Assembly (NCBI GenBank): GCA_028281825.1
Contig: JANQJC010000035.1
Location: forward strand, 1-35,957
Length of the DNA stretch: 35,957 nucleotides
Direction of reading: 5' to 3'
Source: Flavobacteriales bacterium
GTDB taxonomy: Bacteria > Bacteroidota > Bacteroidia > JANQJC01
Both the position numbers and the translations under genes were made by a program. The notes under the pieces were generated by a model that saw nothing but the letters and a program-made list of their open reading frames with translations, searched no databases and had not been told where the DNA came from. How positions within the stretch are numbered: position 1 is the stretch's first letter; each line of letters opens with the position of its first letter. This document shows, piece by piece, positions 7,605-16,671 of the stretch.

Positions 7605-8393
7605 TTATCGTGATGATGTTTGTAAGTCTTCTTCTTCTGTAAGTTCCCAAAGTTTATCGAGTTTGGGTGCCAATACTACCTCAGTGCGCCTGTTAGTTTG
7701 GCGGCCTTGGTCAGTTTCATTGCTTGCTATTGGGTGATACTTACTTCTTCCACTGGCAATAATTCGTTCAGGTTCAATACCTTTTTCAATCATAATTCTT
7801 GCTACACTAGTAGCTCGATGGGCACTTAAGTCCCAGTTATCCTTATTGCGTGAAGTATTGATTGGCACTGAGTCTGTATGGCCTTCCACCATTATTTCAA
7901 GGTCACTATTATCAAGTACAGCAGAGAGTAGTTCAACAGCTTCTTCGCCTCTTGAGTTCACTTTATCACTACCCGAAGGGAAAAGCAACTTATCAGAAAG
8001 TGAGACATAAAGCTTACCATCTCTTACTTCTACTGTTAGCTCATCAGGTGAAAAGCACTTTAACGCACTACACACTTCCTGTTTCAAAGCCTGAACAGCT
8101 TGCCTTTGCTCGTTTACCATCATATTGAGTTCTCTCATTTTGGCTTCGCGCTCCGCAAGCTCCCATTCTTTTTCTCTTAGTGCTACTTCTTTATCGTTAA
8201 GTGCTTCTGTTGATGAAGCTTCTAATTCACTTATTTCATTGTTCATTTTAGTTATCCTGGCTTTCAGGTCTTCATTTTCTTCTGTCAATTGTTGTGTTTT
8301 GGATACTTGCCCCTGGTATTTTTCCATGGATACACAACTGCTAAGGAATATTCCTGTGAATAACATTAGTGCTATTATTTTTATCGTTTTCAT
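7605..8393 (-). CDS. OmpA family lipoprotein with coiled coil
   Basis: This is a 262-aa lipoprotein with lipobox LSSC and Cys20. A coiled coil fills about residues 22-107. The OmpA/MotB C-terminal domain (about 130-242) contains MVEGHTDSVPI, DLSAHRA (188-194) and TNRRTEV (233-239). Asp188 and Arg193 sit where peptidoglycan-binding residues of this family lie. It probably tethers the outer membrane to peptidoglycan. It belongs to a minus-strand run with the barrel gene 45 bases upstream and the coiled-coil lipoprotein 59 bases downstream. The MotB-like layout (coiled coil then OmpA) is common in Bacteroidota. There is no membrane helix other than the lipid anchor, so it is not a flagellar motor protein. 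Confidence 0.93.
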   Translation of the reverse strand: MKTIKIIALMLFTGIFLSSCVSMEKYQGQVSKTQQLTEENEDLKARITKMNNEISELEASSTEALNDKEVALREKEWELAEREAKMRELNMMVNEQRQAVQALKQEVCSALKCFSPDELTVEVRDGKLYVSLSDKLLFPSGSDKVNSRGEEAVELLSAVLDNSDLEIMVEGHTDSVPINTSRNKDNWDLSAHRATSVARIMIEKGIEPERIIASGRSKYHPIASNETDQGRQTNRRTEVVLAPKLDKLWELTEEEDLQTSSR

Positions 8394-8438
8394 GACTCAA
8401 TCTGTTTTTATTGGTTACTACTATGTTAATTGTGATTA

Positions 8439-8966
8439 TTAAAATGCCACCTTTACACCCACACCTGGGTCAAGCGCCAAGAAAGCGTATCCACTTGTGG
8501 TAAATTCTACAAAAGGTTTAAGGTCAAGGCTTATCGCGAATGGTATTGGCAGTATTTTGTATTCAATACCTAGCATGCCGTCCACACCTATGCCAAAGTC
8601 ATCACCCCGGTAATATCTCCTGCCTTCATAATACACACGGTCAGTTTCCGCAACGGCGTGTGCTCCACCACCGTAATACCAATTAAGGCCTGCTACATTA
8701 AAGGCAGGTACGTATTTCTCTACCAAAATGGTAAGGCCAACAGCATCTGGCCACACACCTACGATACCTTCAATGGCAGTATTAGCTCCGGTAAATTGTT
8801 TAATGGTTAGCCCTGAAGTTCCACCCACACGAACACCTACTGCCGTTCGGTAATCAGAATTACCACTGTAGTTCGGTGATGTGCCTGTGTCTTGTGCTAA
8901 TGATATAAATGGTAAGGTTAATAGTCCTATTAAAAGCACTGCTAAGATAATTTTTGTCTGTTTCAT
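8439..8966 (-). CDS. Outer-membrane beta-barrel protein
   Basis: This 175-aa protein has a signal peptide (about residues 1-24, cleaved near SLAQ). The remainder alternates hydrophobic and polar residues with many Gly and aromatic residues and ends in a strand finishing with Phe (VGVKVAF), as outer-membrane barrels do. About eight strands would fit the size. It has no recognisable enzyme motif and no family assignment is certain. It is likely the first gene of the envelope cluster with the OmpA-type and coiled-coil lipoproteins. No clear TAnnTTTG promoter was found in the 219 bases upstream, which also hold the end of the lysC-lysA transcript. Confidence 0.8.
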   Translation of the reverse strand: MKQTKIILAVLLIGLLTLPFISLAQDTGTSPNYSGNSDYRTAVGVRVGGTSGLTIKQFTGANTAIEGIVGVWPDAVGLTILVEKYVPAFNVAGLNWYYGGGAHAVAETDRVYYEGRRYYRGDDFGIGVDGMLGIEYKILPIPFAISLDLKPFVEFTTSGYAFLALDPGVGVKVAF

Positions 8967-9185
8967 GGTTACTAGTTGTTTGGTTATTTAATTAGATGAA
9001 TAAACATTTGCATGCAGTAACGAAGAAACTGTGCCAAAACAAAAAAGTAACCATGAAAAATCTTTACAATCCCTTTTTAATAAAGGGGTGTGTAAGTTTT
9101 TAGGAAAAAGCTAAAAGAAAAATTTTAGCGAGTGATGTGTAGGAAAAAATACACAGTAGTGTGATTGTAGTACACAAAAAGGAGG

Positions 9186-10334
9186 CTATTCAGAATACTC
9201 AGCTTGTACTATATCCCTTAGGTTATATTGCGATGCCATTACTTCACCATAGGCTCCTGTAGTGCGAATTGCCATTAAATCACCTCTTTCGGTCTCTGGC
9301 AATAATAGTGCTTTGCCAAAGCAGTCACTCGACTCACAAATAGGTCCTACAACATCATAACGTAGCTTATCATTGCTATTTGATGTAAGGTTATCAATCC
9401 TGTGATAAGATTGGTACAGCGCTGGACGTATCAATTCTGTCATCCCTGCATCCAATATCGCAAAGTTGGTGTTGATTCCCTTCTTCACATAAAGTACCTT
9501 ACTGATTAGGCTACCACATTGGCCTACAAGGGCACGCCCTAATTCAAAATGGAGCTTTTGAGAAGGTCTTAGCTCAAGAAATTCATTAAAGATACCGAAG
9601 TAGGTTTCAAAATCACAGATAGGATTGTCATCAGGGTGGTGATAGTCCACGCCTAAGCCGCCACCCACATTGATATGGGGCAATATCATTCCTCTATCCA
9701 TGAACCATTTGTTGAAATGGTTCACCCTACTGCATAAGTTTTTGAATACACCCAGGTCAGTTATTTGTGAGCCAATATGAAAATGAATACCTATTAGCTC
9801 TATATTCTCACAGCTTTTTACCAATTCAAAAACATCCTCAAGTTCCCATGGGTTGATGCCAAACTTGTTTTCCTCCAGCCCTGTAGTAATGTATTTATGT
9901 GTATTGGCATTTACATTTGGGTTTATCCTAAGTGCAACCCTTGCCTTTTTACCTTTCTGTTGTGCGAGTTCATTAATCACTTTAATTTCTTCACCCGACT
10001 CGCAGTTGAAAGAAAAAATGTCATGTTCCAACCCCAAAAAAATCTCTTCATCGCTCTTGCCCACGCCAGCAAAAGCTATATGGTCAGGAGTGAAACCTAT
10101 TTTAAGTGCCTTCTTTACCTCATTGCCGCTTACGCAGTCAGCACCCAATCCCTTTTCTTTTATCATCTCAAGGATAGGTGTATTCACATTAGCTTTTAAG
10201 GCATAATGAATTTCAAAGCCGTATTTACTGGAATGCTTCACGGCTTCATTAAGCGTCCGCTCAAGCAAAGCCATGTTGTAATAATAGAATGGGGTTTTTA
10301 ATCCTTTGAAGCGCTCTATTGGAAAATTGCTCAT
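9186..10334 (-). CDS. lysA: Diaminopimelate decarboxylase
   Basis: This 382-aa PLP enzyme of the alanine-racemase fold makes L-lysine from meso-diaminopimelate, the last step of lysine synthesis, in the cytoplasm. Lys47 in YALKAN is the PLP lysine. HIGSQ (186-190) and GGGLGVD contact cofactor. CESSD (333-337) carries the catalytic Cys of the partner subunit. The usual EPGR reads ELGR (264-267), which I remember as typical for the Bacteroidota branch. It is somewhat shorter than E. coli LysA. It follows lysC with two bases between stop and start, clearly one operon. Confidence 0.95.
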   Translation of the reverse strand: MSNFPIERFKGLKTPFYYYNMALLERTLNEAVKHSSKYGFEIHYALKANVNTPILEMIKEKGLGADCVSGNEVKKALKIGFTPDHIAFAGVGKSDEEIFLGLEHDIFSFNCESGEEIKVINELAQQKGKKARVALRINPNVNANTHKYITTGLEENKFGINPWELEDVFELVKSCENIELIGIHFHIGSQITDLGVFKNLCSRVNHFNKWFMDRGMILPHINVGGGLGVDYHHPDDNPICDFETYFGIFNEFLELRPSQKLHFELGRALVGQCGSLISKVLYVKKGINTNFAILDAGMTELIRPALYQSYHRIDNLTSNSNDKLRYDVVGPICESSDCFGKALLLPETERGDLMAIRTTGAYGEVMASQYNLRDIVQAEYSE

Positions 10335-10336
10335 CT

Positions 10337-11659
10337 CTATCCCTTCTTGTTAAATAATCCAACATTAATCGCTTTGAGAGCTTTGTTCTTGTACTGTTGA
10401 TTAATGAGTACAGATACATTATATCGGCTTCCACCATAAGATATCATGCGGATAGGAATGTCTTTCAAGGCGTCAAAGACTTTTAAAGCATGTCCAGACT
10501 CATCCATCCCGAAATTACCTACTATACACACTATAGCTTGGTCTCTGTCTATTTCAACGGTACCGTATTTTTCTATTTCTTGAACTATTTCATCTAAATG
10601 CGTTGTATCGTCAATGGTTAAAGATACAGCTACCTCTGAAGTGGCAATCATATCAATAGGAGTGCGATAGTGCTCAAATACCTCAAATATTTGTCTCAGG
10701 AAACCATAGGCCATCAGCATTCGACCCGACTTTATTTTAACTGCTGTAATACCTTCTTTAGCTGCAATAGCTTTAATACCACTGCCTGAAATGTTAGGCC
10801 CAATGAGTGTGCCCGCAGCCTCAGGTTTCATGGTGTTGAGTAGCCTAACTGGTATATTCTTATCCTTCGCAGGCCTGATGCTAGAAGGGTGCAATATCTT
10901 AGCACCAAAATAGGCTAACTCAGCAGCTTCGTCAAAAGACAATTCAGAAATTGGATGGGTTTCTTCCACAAAACGTGGGTCGTTATTATGCATACCATCA
11001 ATGTCAGTCCATATCTGTATCTCAGATGCATGGATAGCAGCACCAACTATTGAAGCGGTGTAATCACTTCCACCGCGCCTCAGGTTATCAATCTCACCAA
11101 AAGGATTACGGCATATATACCCTTGGGTGATAAAGAGAATTTCACCCGAGTGTTTTTCCAATTCAGTTTTTAGGTTCCCTGTAATGTAAGCCATATCTGG
11201 CTCTCCATACTCATCTATCCTCATAAAATTGAGAGCAGGTAATAGGGTGGAAGCCATACCTTTTTCTTCCAAAGAGAAATGGAAAAGGGCAGTAGAGATT
11301 AACTCACCTTGAGCCAGGATAGCTTTTTCTTCATGTATGGTAAATGAGTCTTGAGTGAAGCTCCTAATAAAACCAAAGTGATTGTTGATTACTTCGCTTC
11401 CTTTGTTTAGTCCAGTTTCCGTATCATACAGTTCTTTGATGAATGATTGATACTTACTTTCAAGCTCACCAATCAATAGGTTGGCTTGCTTATTTTCCTT
11501 CTTGTATAGGCATTGAGCTATTTCAACAAGGCTATTGGTAGTTCCTGCAATTGCAGATAACACCACTATTTTTGGCTCTTCGTTAACAACCAATTTTCGA
11601 ACTTCCATCATGCGCTCCGGCGAACCCACCGAAGTGCCTCCAAATTTTAAAATTTTCAT
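10337..11659 (-). CDS. lysC: Aspartate kinase (monofunctional)
   Basis: This 440-aa enzyme phosphorylates aspartate, the first step toward lysine, threonine, methionine and diaminopimelate. It has KFGGTSVG (5-12) for nucleotide binding, GGSDYTAS (196-203) and WTDIDGMHNNDPR (217-229). Two ACT domains follow at about 310-440, so feedback control by an amino acid, probably lysine given the lysA neighbour, is likely. No homoserine dehydrogenase is fused, unlike ThrA. It is the first gene of the lysC-lysA unit with a TACTTTTG box upstream. No lysine riboswitch was recognised in the short leader (under 20 bases). Confidence 0.95.
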   Translation of the reverse strand: MKILKFGGTSVGSPERMMEVRKLVVNEEPKIVVLSAIAGTTNSLVEIAQCLYKKENKQANLLIGELESKYQSFIKELYDTETGLNKGSEVINNHFGFIRSFTQDSFTIHEEKAILAQGELISTALFHFSLEEKGMASTLLPALNFMRIDEYGEPDMAYITGNLKTELEKHSGEILFITQGYICRNPFGEIDNLRRGGSDYTASIVGAAIHASEIQIWTDIDGMHNNDPRFVEETHPISELSFDEAAELAYFGAKILHPSSIRPAKDKNIPVRLLNTMKPEAAGTLIGPNISGSGIKAIAAKEGITAVKIKSGRMLMAYGFLRQIFEVFEHYRTPIDMIATSEVAVSLTIDDTTHLDEIVQEIEKYGTVEIDRDQAIVCIVGNFGMDESGHALKVFDALKDIPIRMISYGGSRYNVSVLINQQYKNKALKAINVGLFNKKG

Positions 11660-11677
11660 TTCTTTTTATTGCGCCCG

Positions 11678-11685
11678 CAAAAGTA
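11678..11685 (-). promoter_or_regulatory. -7 box of the lysC-lysA operon
   Basis: TACTTTTG on the minus strand fits TAnnTTTG, about 18 bases before the lysC ATG. A TTG lies 21 bases further upstream, slightly long for the usual spacing. Confidence 0.55.
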
Positions 11686-11717
11686 TAATAATAAACGTGC
11701 AACTTGCAAGCGGATAC

Positions 11718-11725
11718 TAGCTTTG
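11718..11725 (+). promoter_or_regulatory. -7 box ahead of the DUF1232 gene
   Basis: TAGCTTTG fits TAnnTTTG and would give a leader of about 50 bases. It is back to back with the lysC promoter. No good -33 box was seen. Confidence 0.45.
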
Positions 11726-11781
11726 TGGTAATTTTAGAACAAACTAATCGTTACATTAGTTGATATAATAAAGATATCACC

Positions 11782-12225
11782 ATGACTACAGAACCACTAG
11801 GATTTGGAATGGCTAAGCGAAGGGCCAAACGGATAATGAAGAGAAAAAGTCGCTTGCGTCGTTTGCTTTCGCTGGCAACCCTGAAAACAGTAGCATCTAA
11901 GGACGGCCTAAAAGAAGCATGGAATGACCTAACCACCTTCATAAGGTTAGTAACTGCTTGGATGGCAGGTACTTACACTAAAATACCTTACAAGAGTATT
12001 TTCCTAATGGTGGCTGCTATTGTTTATTTCGTTAACCCAATTGACCTTATACCAGACTTTCTCATGCTTTGGGGGCTGATTGATGATGCCTTGGTATTAT
12101 CATTTGTGGCAAAATCAATTAAAGACGACCTCGATGCATTTCGCCAATGGGAAAGGGCCGAAAGGCTTGGTGTAGGTAAAGCCGAAGCCGCAATTATTGA
12201 TAAAGAAGAACCCCAATCACCTTAG
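11782..12225 (+). CDS. DUF1232 (YkvA-like) membrane protein
   Basis: This 147-aa protein has a very basic N-terminus (KRRAKRIMKRKSRLRR) and a DUF1232 core. Its signature YFVNPIDLIPDFLMLWG (82-98) continues into LIDDALVL. The core spans two hydrophobic helices at about 70-90 and 93-112. Members of this family are small inner-membrane proteins of unknown biochemical role. The C-terminus is charged and cytoplasmic. Its stop overlaps by four bases that of the convergent paraoxonase-like gene, so no terminator fits between them. Confidence 0.88.
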   Translation: MTTEPLGFGMAKRRAKRIMKRKSRLRRLLSLATLKTVASKDGLKEAWNDLTTFIRLVTAWMAGTYTKIPYKSIFLMVAAIVYFVNPIDLIPDFLMLWGLIDDALVLSFVAKSIKDDLDAFRQWERAERLGVGKAEAAIIDKEEPQSP

Positions 12226-13232
12226 TCTAATTCTACTTCTAAAACAAAAGAATCGAATACCTGAGCCATGTAAAGCTTACCATTATAAACCAAGCCAGTA
12301 GAGGCAGCACTGATTTTTACACCATTATCCTTATACAAGATTTCAGGTTCAGGTTTATCCAGATTTACCTGATAAATCACACTTGGTGAGGTTTTGATTG
12401 TTTTCTTCGCGTGAGCCACAAAAGCAAACATTTTAGGATGTGATGTAGTAACCAGGTTGTTGCCATTAAAGGTTAAGTTGTCTAATCCTATAATCTTACA
12501 CACATCATTTCTATTACTTAAACTACCATCTTTTGCCCTATCATAAACATAAATCATATTGCTGCGAACGGTGGAGAGATAAACTTTGTCATCGGCAACA
12601 GCTACACCATTAGCGTATGACATGCCTTTTTCATCATACAAGGCCCACTTTTTTGTGGATGGATTGTAGTACCCAATTGAAGATGTTTTCATCTTAAATA
12701 AAGGTTGCACCAAGCTTCCATGTTTGCTGGCATCATTAGAGAAATAGATTTCTCCATTAGGTGCCACAGCCAAATCGTTAGGTGATATCGTGTATTTTGG
12801 ATGGTTGTATGCGTCTTGATACACTAATCTATCCTGTTCAATTAAGTACTTGATGATGACGTGAACTGTTTTCTTTTTTCGTTTCTCATGCGAGATGGCA
12901 TATAAGTAAGGCTTTCCACCATGCCACTGCAGGTCAATACCATGTGGCCTGAATTTTAGGCTGTCTGGTGTTCCAATCCGTGGTAAAACACAGCTTGTGT
13001 ATTCATTCAGGTTTACTTCAAAAACTTCACCATAATGCTTTTTCTTTTTCCTTCTTTCTGCACATGAAACTAGCAACCTGGGATAAGCGTAAGTAGTATC
13101 AAGCACTAGGTCTTCAGGTCCTGGTCCAACGTATATTTCCCTTTGTTTTTTGGCAGGTGTGGTTGTGTTTTGTGCCGTGCTAGAATAACCGAATAATAGA
13201 GCAATCAAAAAAGGTAAACAAATAAAGCGCAT
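12222..13232 (-). CDS. Secreted paraoxonase/arylesterase-like six-bladed beta-propeller
   Basis: This 336-aa protein has a signal peptide (about residues 1-20). It matches the paraoxonase (PON) and SMP-30 propeller pattern: GPEDLVLD near residue 40, RPHGIDL (95-101), SPNDLAVAPNGEIYFSND (150-167), YANGVAVA (207-213) and LDNLTFNGNNL (250-260). The positions corresponding to the PON1 calcium ligands Glu53, Asn168, Asn224, Asp269 and Asn270 appear as Glu40, Asn152, Asn208, Asp251 and Asn252, and the PON1 catalytic-region His115 as His97. A calcium-dependent lactonase or esterase in the periplasm or outside the cell is therefore plausible. The substrate is unknown. A basic KK-rich insert near 61-65 and 118-121 is unusual. 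Family call is good; the activity is inference. Confidence 0.82.
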   Translation of the reverse strand: MRFICLPFLIALLFGYSSTAQNTTTPAKKQREIYVGPGPEDLVLDTTYAYPRLLVSCAERRKKKKHYGEVFEVNLNEYTSCVLPRIGTPDSLKFRPHGIDLQWHGGKPYLYAISHEKRKKKTVHVIIKYLIEQDRLVYQDAYNHPKYTISPNDLAVAPNGEIYFSNDASKHGSLVQPLFKMKTSSIGYYNPSTKKWALYDEKGMSYANGVAVADDKVYLSTVRSNMIYVYDRAKDGSLSNRNDVCKIIGLDNLTFNGNNLVTTSHPKMFAFVAHAKKTIKTSPSVIYQVNLDKPEPEILYKDNGVKISAASTGLVYNGKLYMAQVFDSFVLEVELD

Positions 13233-13390
13233 AAACAGTAAAAATGATGGTCGTTGAAATTACCAAAATTTAAATGCTTAGTACCCAACTAAGTAGGATA
13301 ATTTTTCGTGGATAAAATTGTTGATACTTTAGATATTATAGATTGAATAAACGGTTGATATTTCGTAGTTTTACATGTTGTAGAAGTGGT

Positions 13391-16300
13391 ATGCGTAAAA
13401 TACTATTGCTAATATCGATTGCGCTATGTTGGTGGGGACAGGCCTCGGCTAGTCACTTATTGGGCGGTCAAATTACCTGGAAATGTCTAAATAATGGGCA
13501 ATACCAGTTCTATTTGAGCCTATATAGGGACTGTGCTGGTTTTGTATCTATCAATCCCCCAACCATTGAAGTTTGGAACCATCCAACTGTTTCCTCTATA
13601 GCTGTAACTCAGATTTCTTACCAGGAGCTTTCACCAGTCTGTAATCCCGCAGGTCCTTTAATCACTTGTGCTACTGCTGACTCATCTACTTTGGGTGCTG
13701 TGGAAGAATACGTGTTTAGAAGTGACCCGGTAACATTGGCAGGTGTCCCACCACCAGAGGGCTGGGTTTTTACCTACGATGCATGTTGTAGAAATGGTAA
13801 TGTAGTGAACATCGTTAACGCCGCTAACGAAGGTTTTACCATCAGGGCCAAAATGTTTGCCTATGAGGGCAGGGATATGAATCCTTGCTATGATTCTTCT
13901 CCTGAATTTGCTGAAGTGCCAGCTACTGTGCTTTGCACAGGGGGTGACTATACTTATAACCATAATGCTTTTGATGAGGACCTTGATTCATTAAGATATT
14001 CCTGGGCACCAGCGCTAGATGACCTTCAAGGTACTTATCAAGAAGGTGTTGTTCCGCCGCCATTATCATACGCTAACCCATATTCATTCAATAACCCGAT
14101 ACCTGGAGGAACGGTCAATCCTGCAACCGGGGAGTTTAATTTTAATACAGGTACCATAGGCAACTTTGTAACAACACTCAAGGTAGAGGCCTTTAAGTTT
14201 GGAACAAAAGTAGCAGAGATATACAGGGAAGTACAGGTAGTAATTTCTAATTGCAATTATGTCAATAATCCACCACAATTTGCTGCTGGAACCTATTCTA
14301 CCACAGTTACAGCCGGTGATATTGTCAATTTTAATGTTGCAGTTACAGATAATGACCCCCTTAACTCAGGCGGGATGCAGTCTATGAGTTTAACTGCTTC
14401 GGGGGTTCAATTTGGTAGTAATTTTACCAGTACTACCACAGGATGTCTCAACCCGCCTTGTGCTATTTTAACCCCACCACCAACTTTAACAGGGCAAGGC
14501 ACAATAACTACAGATTTCAGCTGGCAAACAGATTGCAGCCACTTGGCTATAGCGGGGATTAACTCCAATGCTTCAAATACCTACACATTTGTTATCCGTG
14601 TGCAAGATGATGCTTGCCCCATACCAGATATCTCGTTTAAGACCCTATCAGTCACCATCAATGCATTACCAACAGTTGATGCACCATCGTTGAGGTGCAT
14701 CAGTGTTCAACCCAATGGCGATAATATACTCACTTGGGTAGCTTCATCCAATGCTGTAGGCACGTTTAATAATTATCAGATATTCCATTCAAGTGACTCT
14801 AATGGCCCTTTTACGGTGATAGATAGTGTGAGTAACGTGAATACTACTTCTTATACTCATGTGGGTGCCGGCGCAAATACCGGTCCTCAGTATTACTTTG
14901 TCATGACCAAGTCAGGATGCTTTGGGCAAGTATATTCCAATCCATCAGATACATTAGCTAGTATGTTCCTTACTGCTACGGCACCCGTTTCAGGTGGGGT
15001 TGCTGAGCTAAGCTGGACACCATTAGCTACTCCCTTGCCATCTACTACTTCAGGTTGGTATAGGATAATGAAGGAATTTCCTGCCGGAACATGGACATTA
15101 TTAGACTCTACCCAAGGTTTGACCTATGATGATGAAATTGTGCAGTGCGAAGCACAGATTAATTATCGTATAGATGTAGTAGACAATTCAGGCTGTGTTT
15201 CTTCTTCAAATGTTGATGGTGACGTTTTCAGGGATGTTACCCCACCACCAGCTCCATCTATAGACTCTGTGAGTGTAACTGCAAACGGAGAAGCCACTAT
15301 TAGTTGGTTTCCATCGGCTTCAAGTGATGCTGTAAAGTATATTATCTATAGAGAAAACACTAATCCCCCTTTTGGAGTGTTTAATTGGGTGGACACGGTT
15401 TATGCTCCCGGAACTTTCTTTCTTAATGACATCAATTCAATTGCAGGGGATGTTAGAGAGAGATATAGGGTAGCGGCAATGGATAGCTGTGGAAACCTAA
15501 GTTTATTGGGAAGCATACATAACACCATTTATCAAACTTCTGAAGTTGATGTATGTGAGCAAGCCACTACTGTTACATGGAATAAATACAATGGCTGGAG
15601 TGGTGGTGTGAATAGATACGATATATATGCCAGCGAGGATAATGGTCCATTCCTGCTGGTAGGTGCATCTTCACCAAACGATACCATCTTCGTTCATGAG
15701 AACGATAAGCAATACGCCACCTATTGTTATTTAGTAAGGGCTGTAAATGCAGATGAGACTAAAACGTCTTCATCAAATATTCAGTGTATATATACTGACA
15801 TACCCAAGCCTCCAGATTTTTCATATATCAATGTAGTCACTGTTCCTGAAACTGGTGGAGTAGAGGTGAACTGTTATGTGGATACTACTGCAGATATCGT
15901 TTTTTATGAAGTATATCGGTCTGAAGATAGCTTGAATTACGTTTATGTAGACAGTGTGCCTTTTACAGGAGACTCCATCATCACCTATCTTGACGAGAGG
16001 GCAAAGTCAGATGAAATGAGCTATTACTACAAAGTTGTAGCAGTAGATAGCTGTGGAGCCCGTGTTGATACAACAGATTTTAGCAAAACTATTCACCTGG
16101 CCGCTGAAGGAAAAGCAGATAGAAAAAATTACCTGAATTGGAATGCTTATCAAGGCTTCTTGGGCAATATTGAGGCCTATAACATTTATAGAAGCATTGA
16201 TGGAGTATTTGATATAAGCCCACTTGCAACGGTGAGTGATGGAACATTAAGCTATGTGGATGATGTAGCTGATGTGATAGAAGGTGATGGAGAGTTTTGC

Positions 16301-16660
16301 TATTATATTGAGGCAGTTGAAGGCTCTGGTAACACCTATGGTTTTACTGAAGTGAGTCATTCTAACAGGGCATGTGCATATCAACTGCCCAACTTTTTTG
16401 TACCAAATGCCTTCGCACCAGAAGGGTTTAATCAAGTGTTTATACCAGTCACGGTTTATGTATCCAGGGCTAGTTACCTTTTCCAAATATATAACCGCTG
16501 GGGGCAAAAGATATTTGAAACCACAGATTTGGAGGAAGGTTGGGAAGGTTATATGAATGGTCAGATACTTCCTCAAGGGGTTTATGTATATTACTTCCAA
16601 TACAGTTCTGCCCAGGGTTATGTGTATGAAAAGAGAGGAACAGTTACATTGATTAAATAG
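13391..16660 (+). CDS. Large surface protein with FN3-like domains and type B T9SS sorting domain
   Basis: This protein of about 1,089 aa starts at MRKILLLISIALCWW, a good signal peptide. A longer frame from a TTG at 13343 adds 16 non-signal-like residues and was rejected. The mature protein begins SHLLGGQITW, an N-terminal segment common in Bacteroidota gliding-associated proteins, followed by cadherin/PKD-like and several fibronectin type III-like repeats (roughly residues 430-990). The last 85 residues hold the CHU_C/TIGR04131 type B signal: FFVPNAFAPEGFN, YLFQIYNRWGQKIFE and GVYVYYFQY. It is exported by the type IX system and probably anchored with SprF/PorP-type partners, none of which lies here. 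A role in adhesion or gliding is inference. The M43 protease gene follows after 11 bases. Confidence 0.9.
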   Translation: MRKILLLISIALCWWGQASASHLLGGQITWKCLNNGQYQFYLSLYRDCAGFVSINPPTIEVWNHPTVSSIAVTQISYQELSPVCNPAGPLITCATADSSTLGAVEEYVFRSDPVTLAGVPPPEGWVFTYDACCRNGNVVNIVNAANEGFTIRAKMFAYEGRDMNPCYDSSPEFAEVPATVLCTGGDYTYNHNAFDEDLDSLRYSWAPALDDLQGTYQEGVVPPPLSYANPYSFNNPIPGGTVNPATGEFNFNTGTIGNFVTTLKVEAFKFGTKVAEIYREVQVVISNCNYVNNPPQFAAGTYSTTVTAGDIVNFNVAVTDNDPLNSGGMQSMSLTASGVQFGSNFTSTTTGCLNPPCAILTPPPTLTGQGTITTDFSWQTDCSHLAIAGINSNASNTYTFVIRVQDDACPIPDISFKTLSVTINALPTVDAPSLRCISVQPNGDNILTWVASSNAVGTFNNYQIFHSSDSNGPFTVIDSVSNVNTTSYTHVGAGANTGPQYYFVMTKSGCFGQVYSNPSDTLASMFLTATAPVSGGVAELSWTPLATPLPSTTSGWYRIMKEFPAGTWTLLDSTQGLTYDDEIVQCEAQINYRIDVVDNSGCVSSSNVDGDVFRDVTPPPAPSIDSVSVTANGEATISWFPSASSDAVKYIIYRENTNPPFGVFNWVDTVYAPGTFFLNDINSIAGDVRERYRVAAMDSCGNLSLLGSIHNTIYQTSEVDVCEQATTVTWNKYNGWSGGVNRYDIYASEDNGPFLLVGASSPNDTIFVHENDKQYATYCYLVRAVNADETKTSSSNIQCIYTDIPKPPDFSYINVVTVPETGGVEVNCYVDTTADIVFYEVYRSEDSLNYVYVDSVPFTGDSIITYLDERAKSDEMSYYYKVVAVDSCGARVDTTDFSKTIHLAAEGKADRKNYLNWNAYQGFLGNIEAYNIYRSIDGVFDISPLATVSDGTLSYVDDVADVIEGDGEFCYYIEAVEGSGNTYGFTEVSHSNRACAYQLPNFFVPNAFAPEGFNQVFIPVTVYVSRASYLFQIYNRWGQKIFETTDLEEGWEGYMNGQILPQGVYVYYFQYSSAQGYVYEKRGTVTLIK

Positions 16661-16671
16661 TATAAGATTTA

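Noticed and set aside
9061-9094. CCCTTT/AAAGGG hairpin as terminator of lysC-lysA
   Set aside because: The stem is only six pairs, mostly AT, and lies about 100 bases past the lysA stop without a T run in the right direction.
11660-11781. Lysine riboswitch ahead of lysC
   Set aside because: The leader between the likely transcript start and the ATG is under 20 bases, far too short for a riboswitch.
13343-13390. Longer N-terminus for the large T9SS protein from a TTG
   Set aside because: The added residues are basic and do not extend the signal peptide; the ATG at 13391 gives a textbook one.
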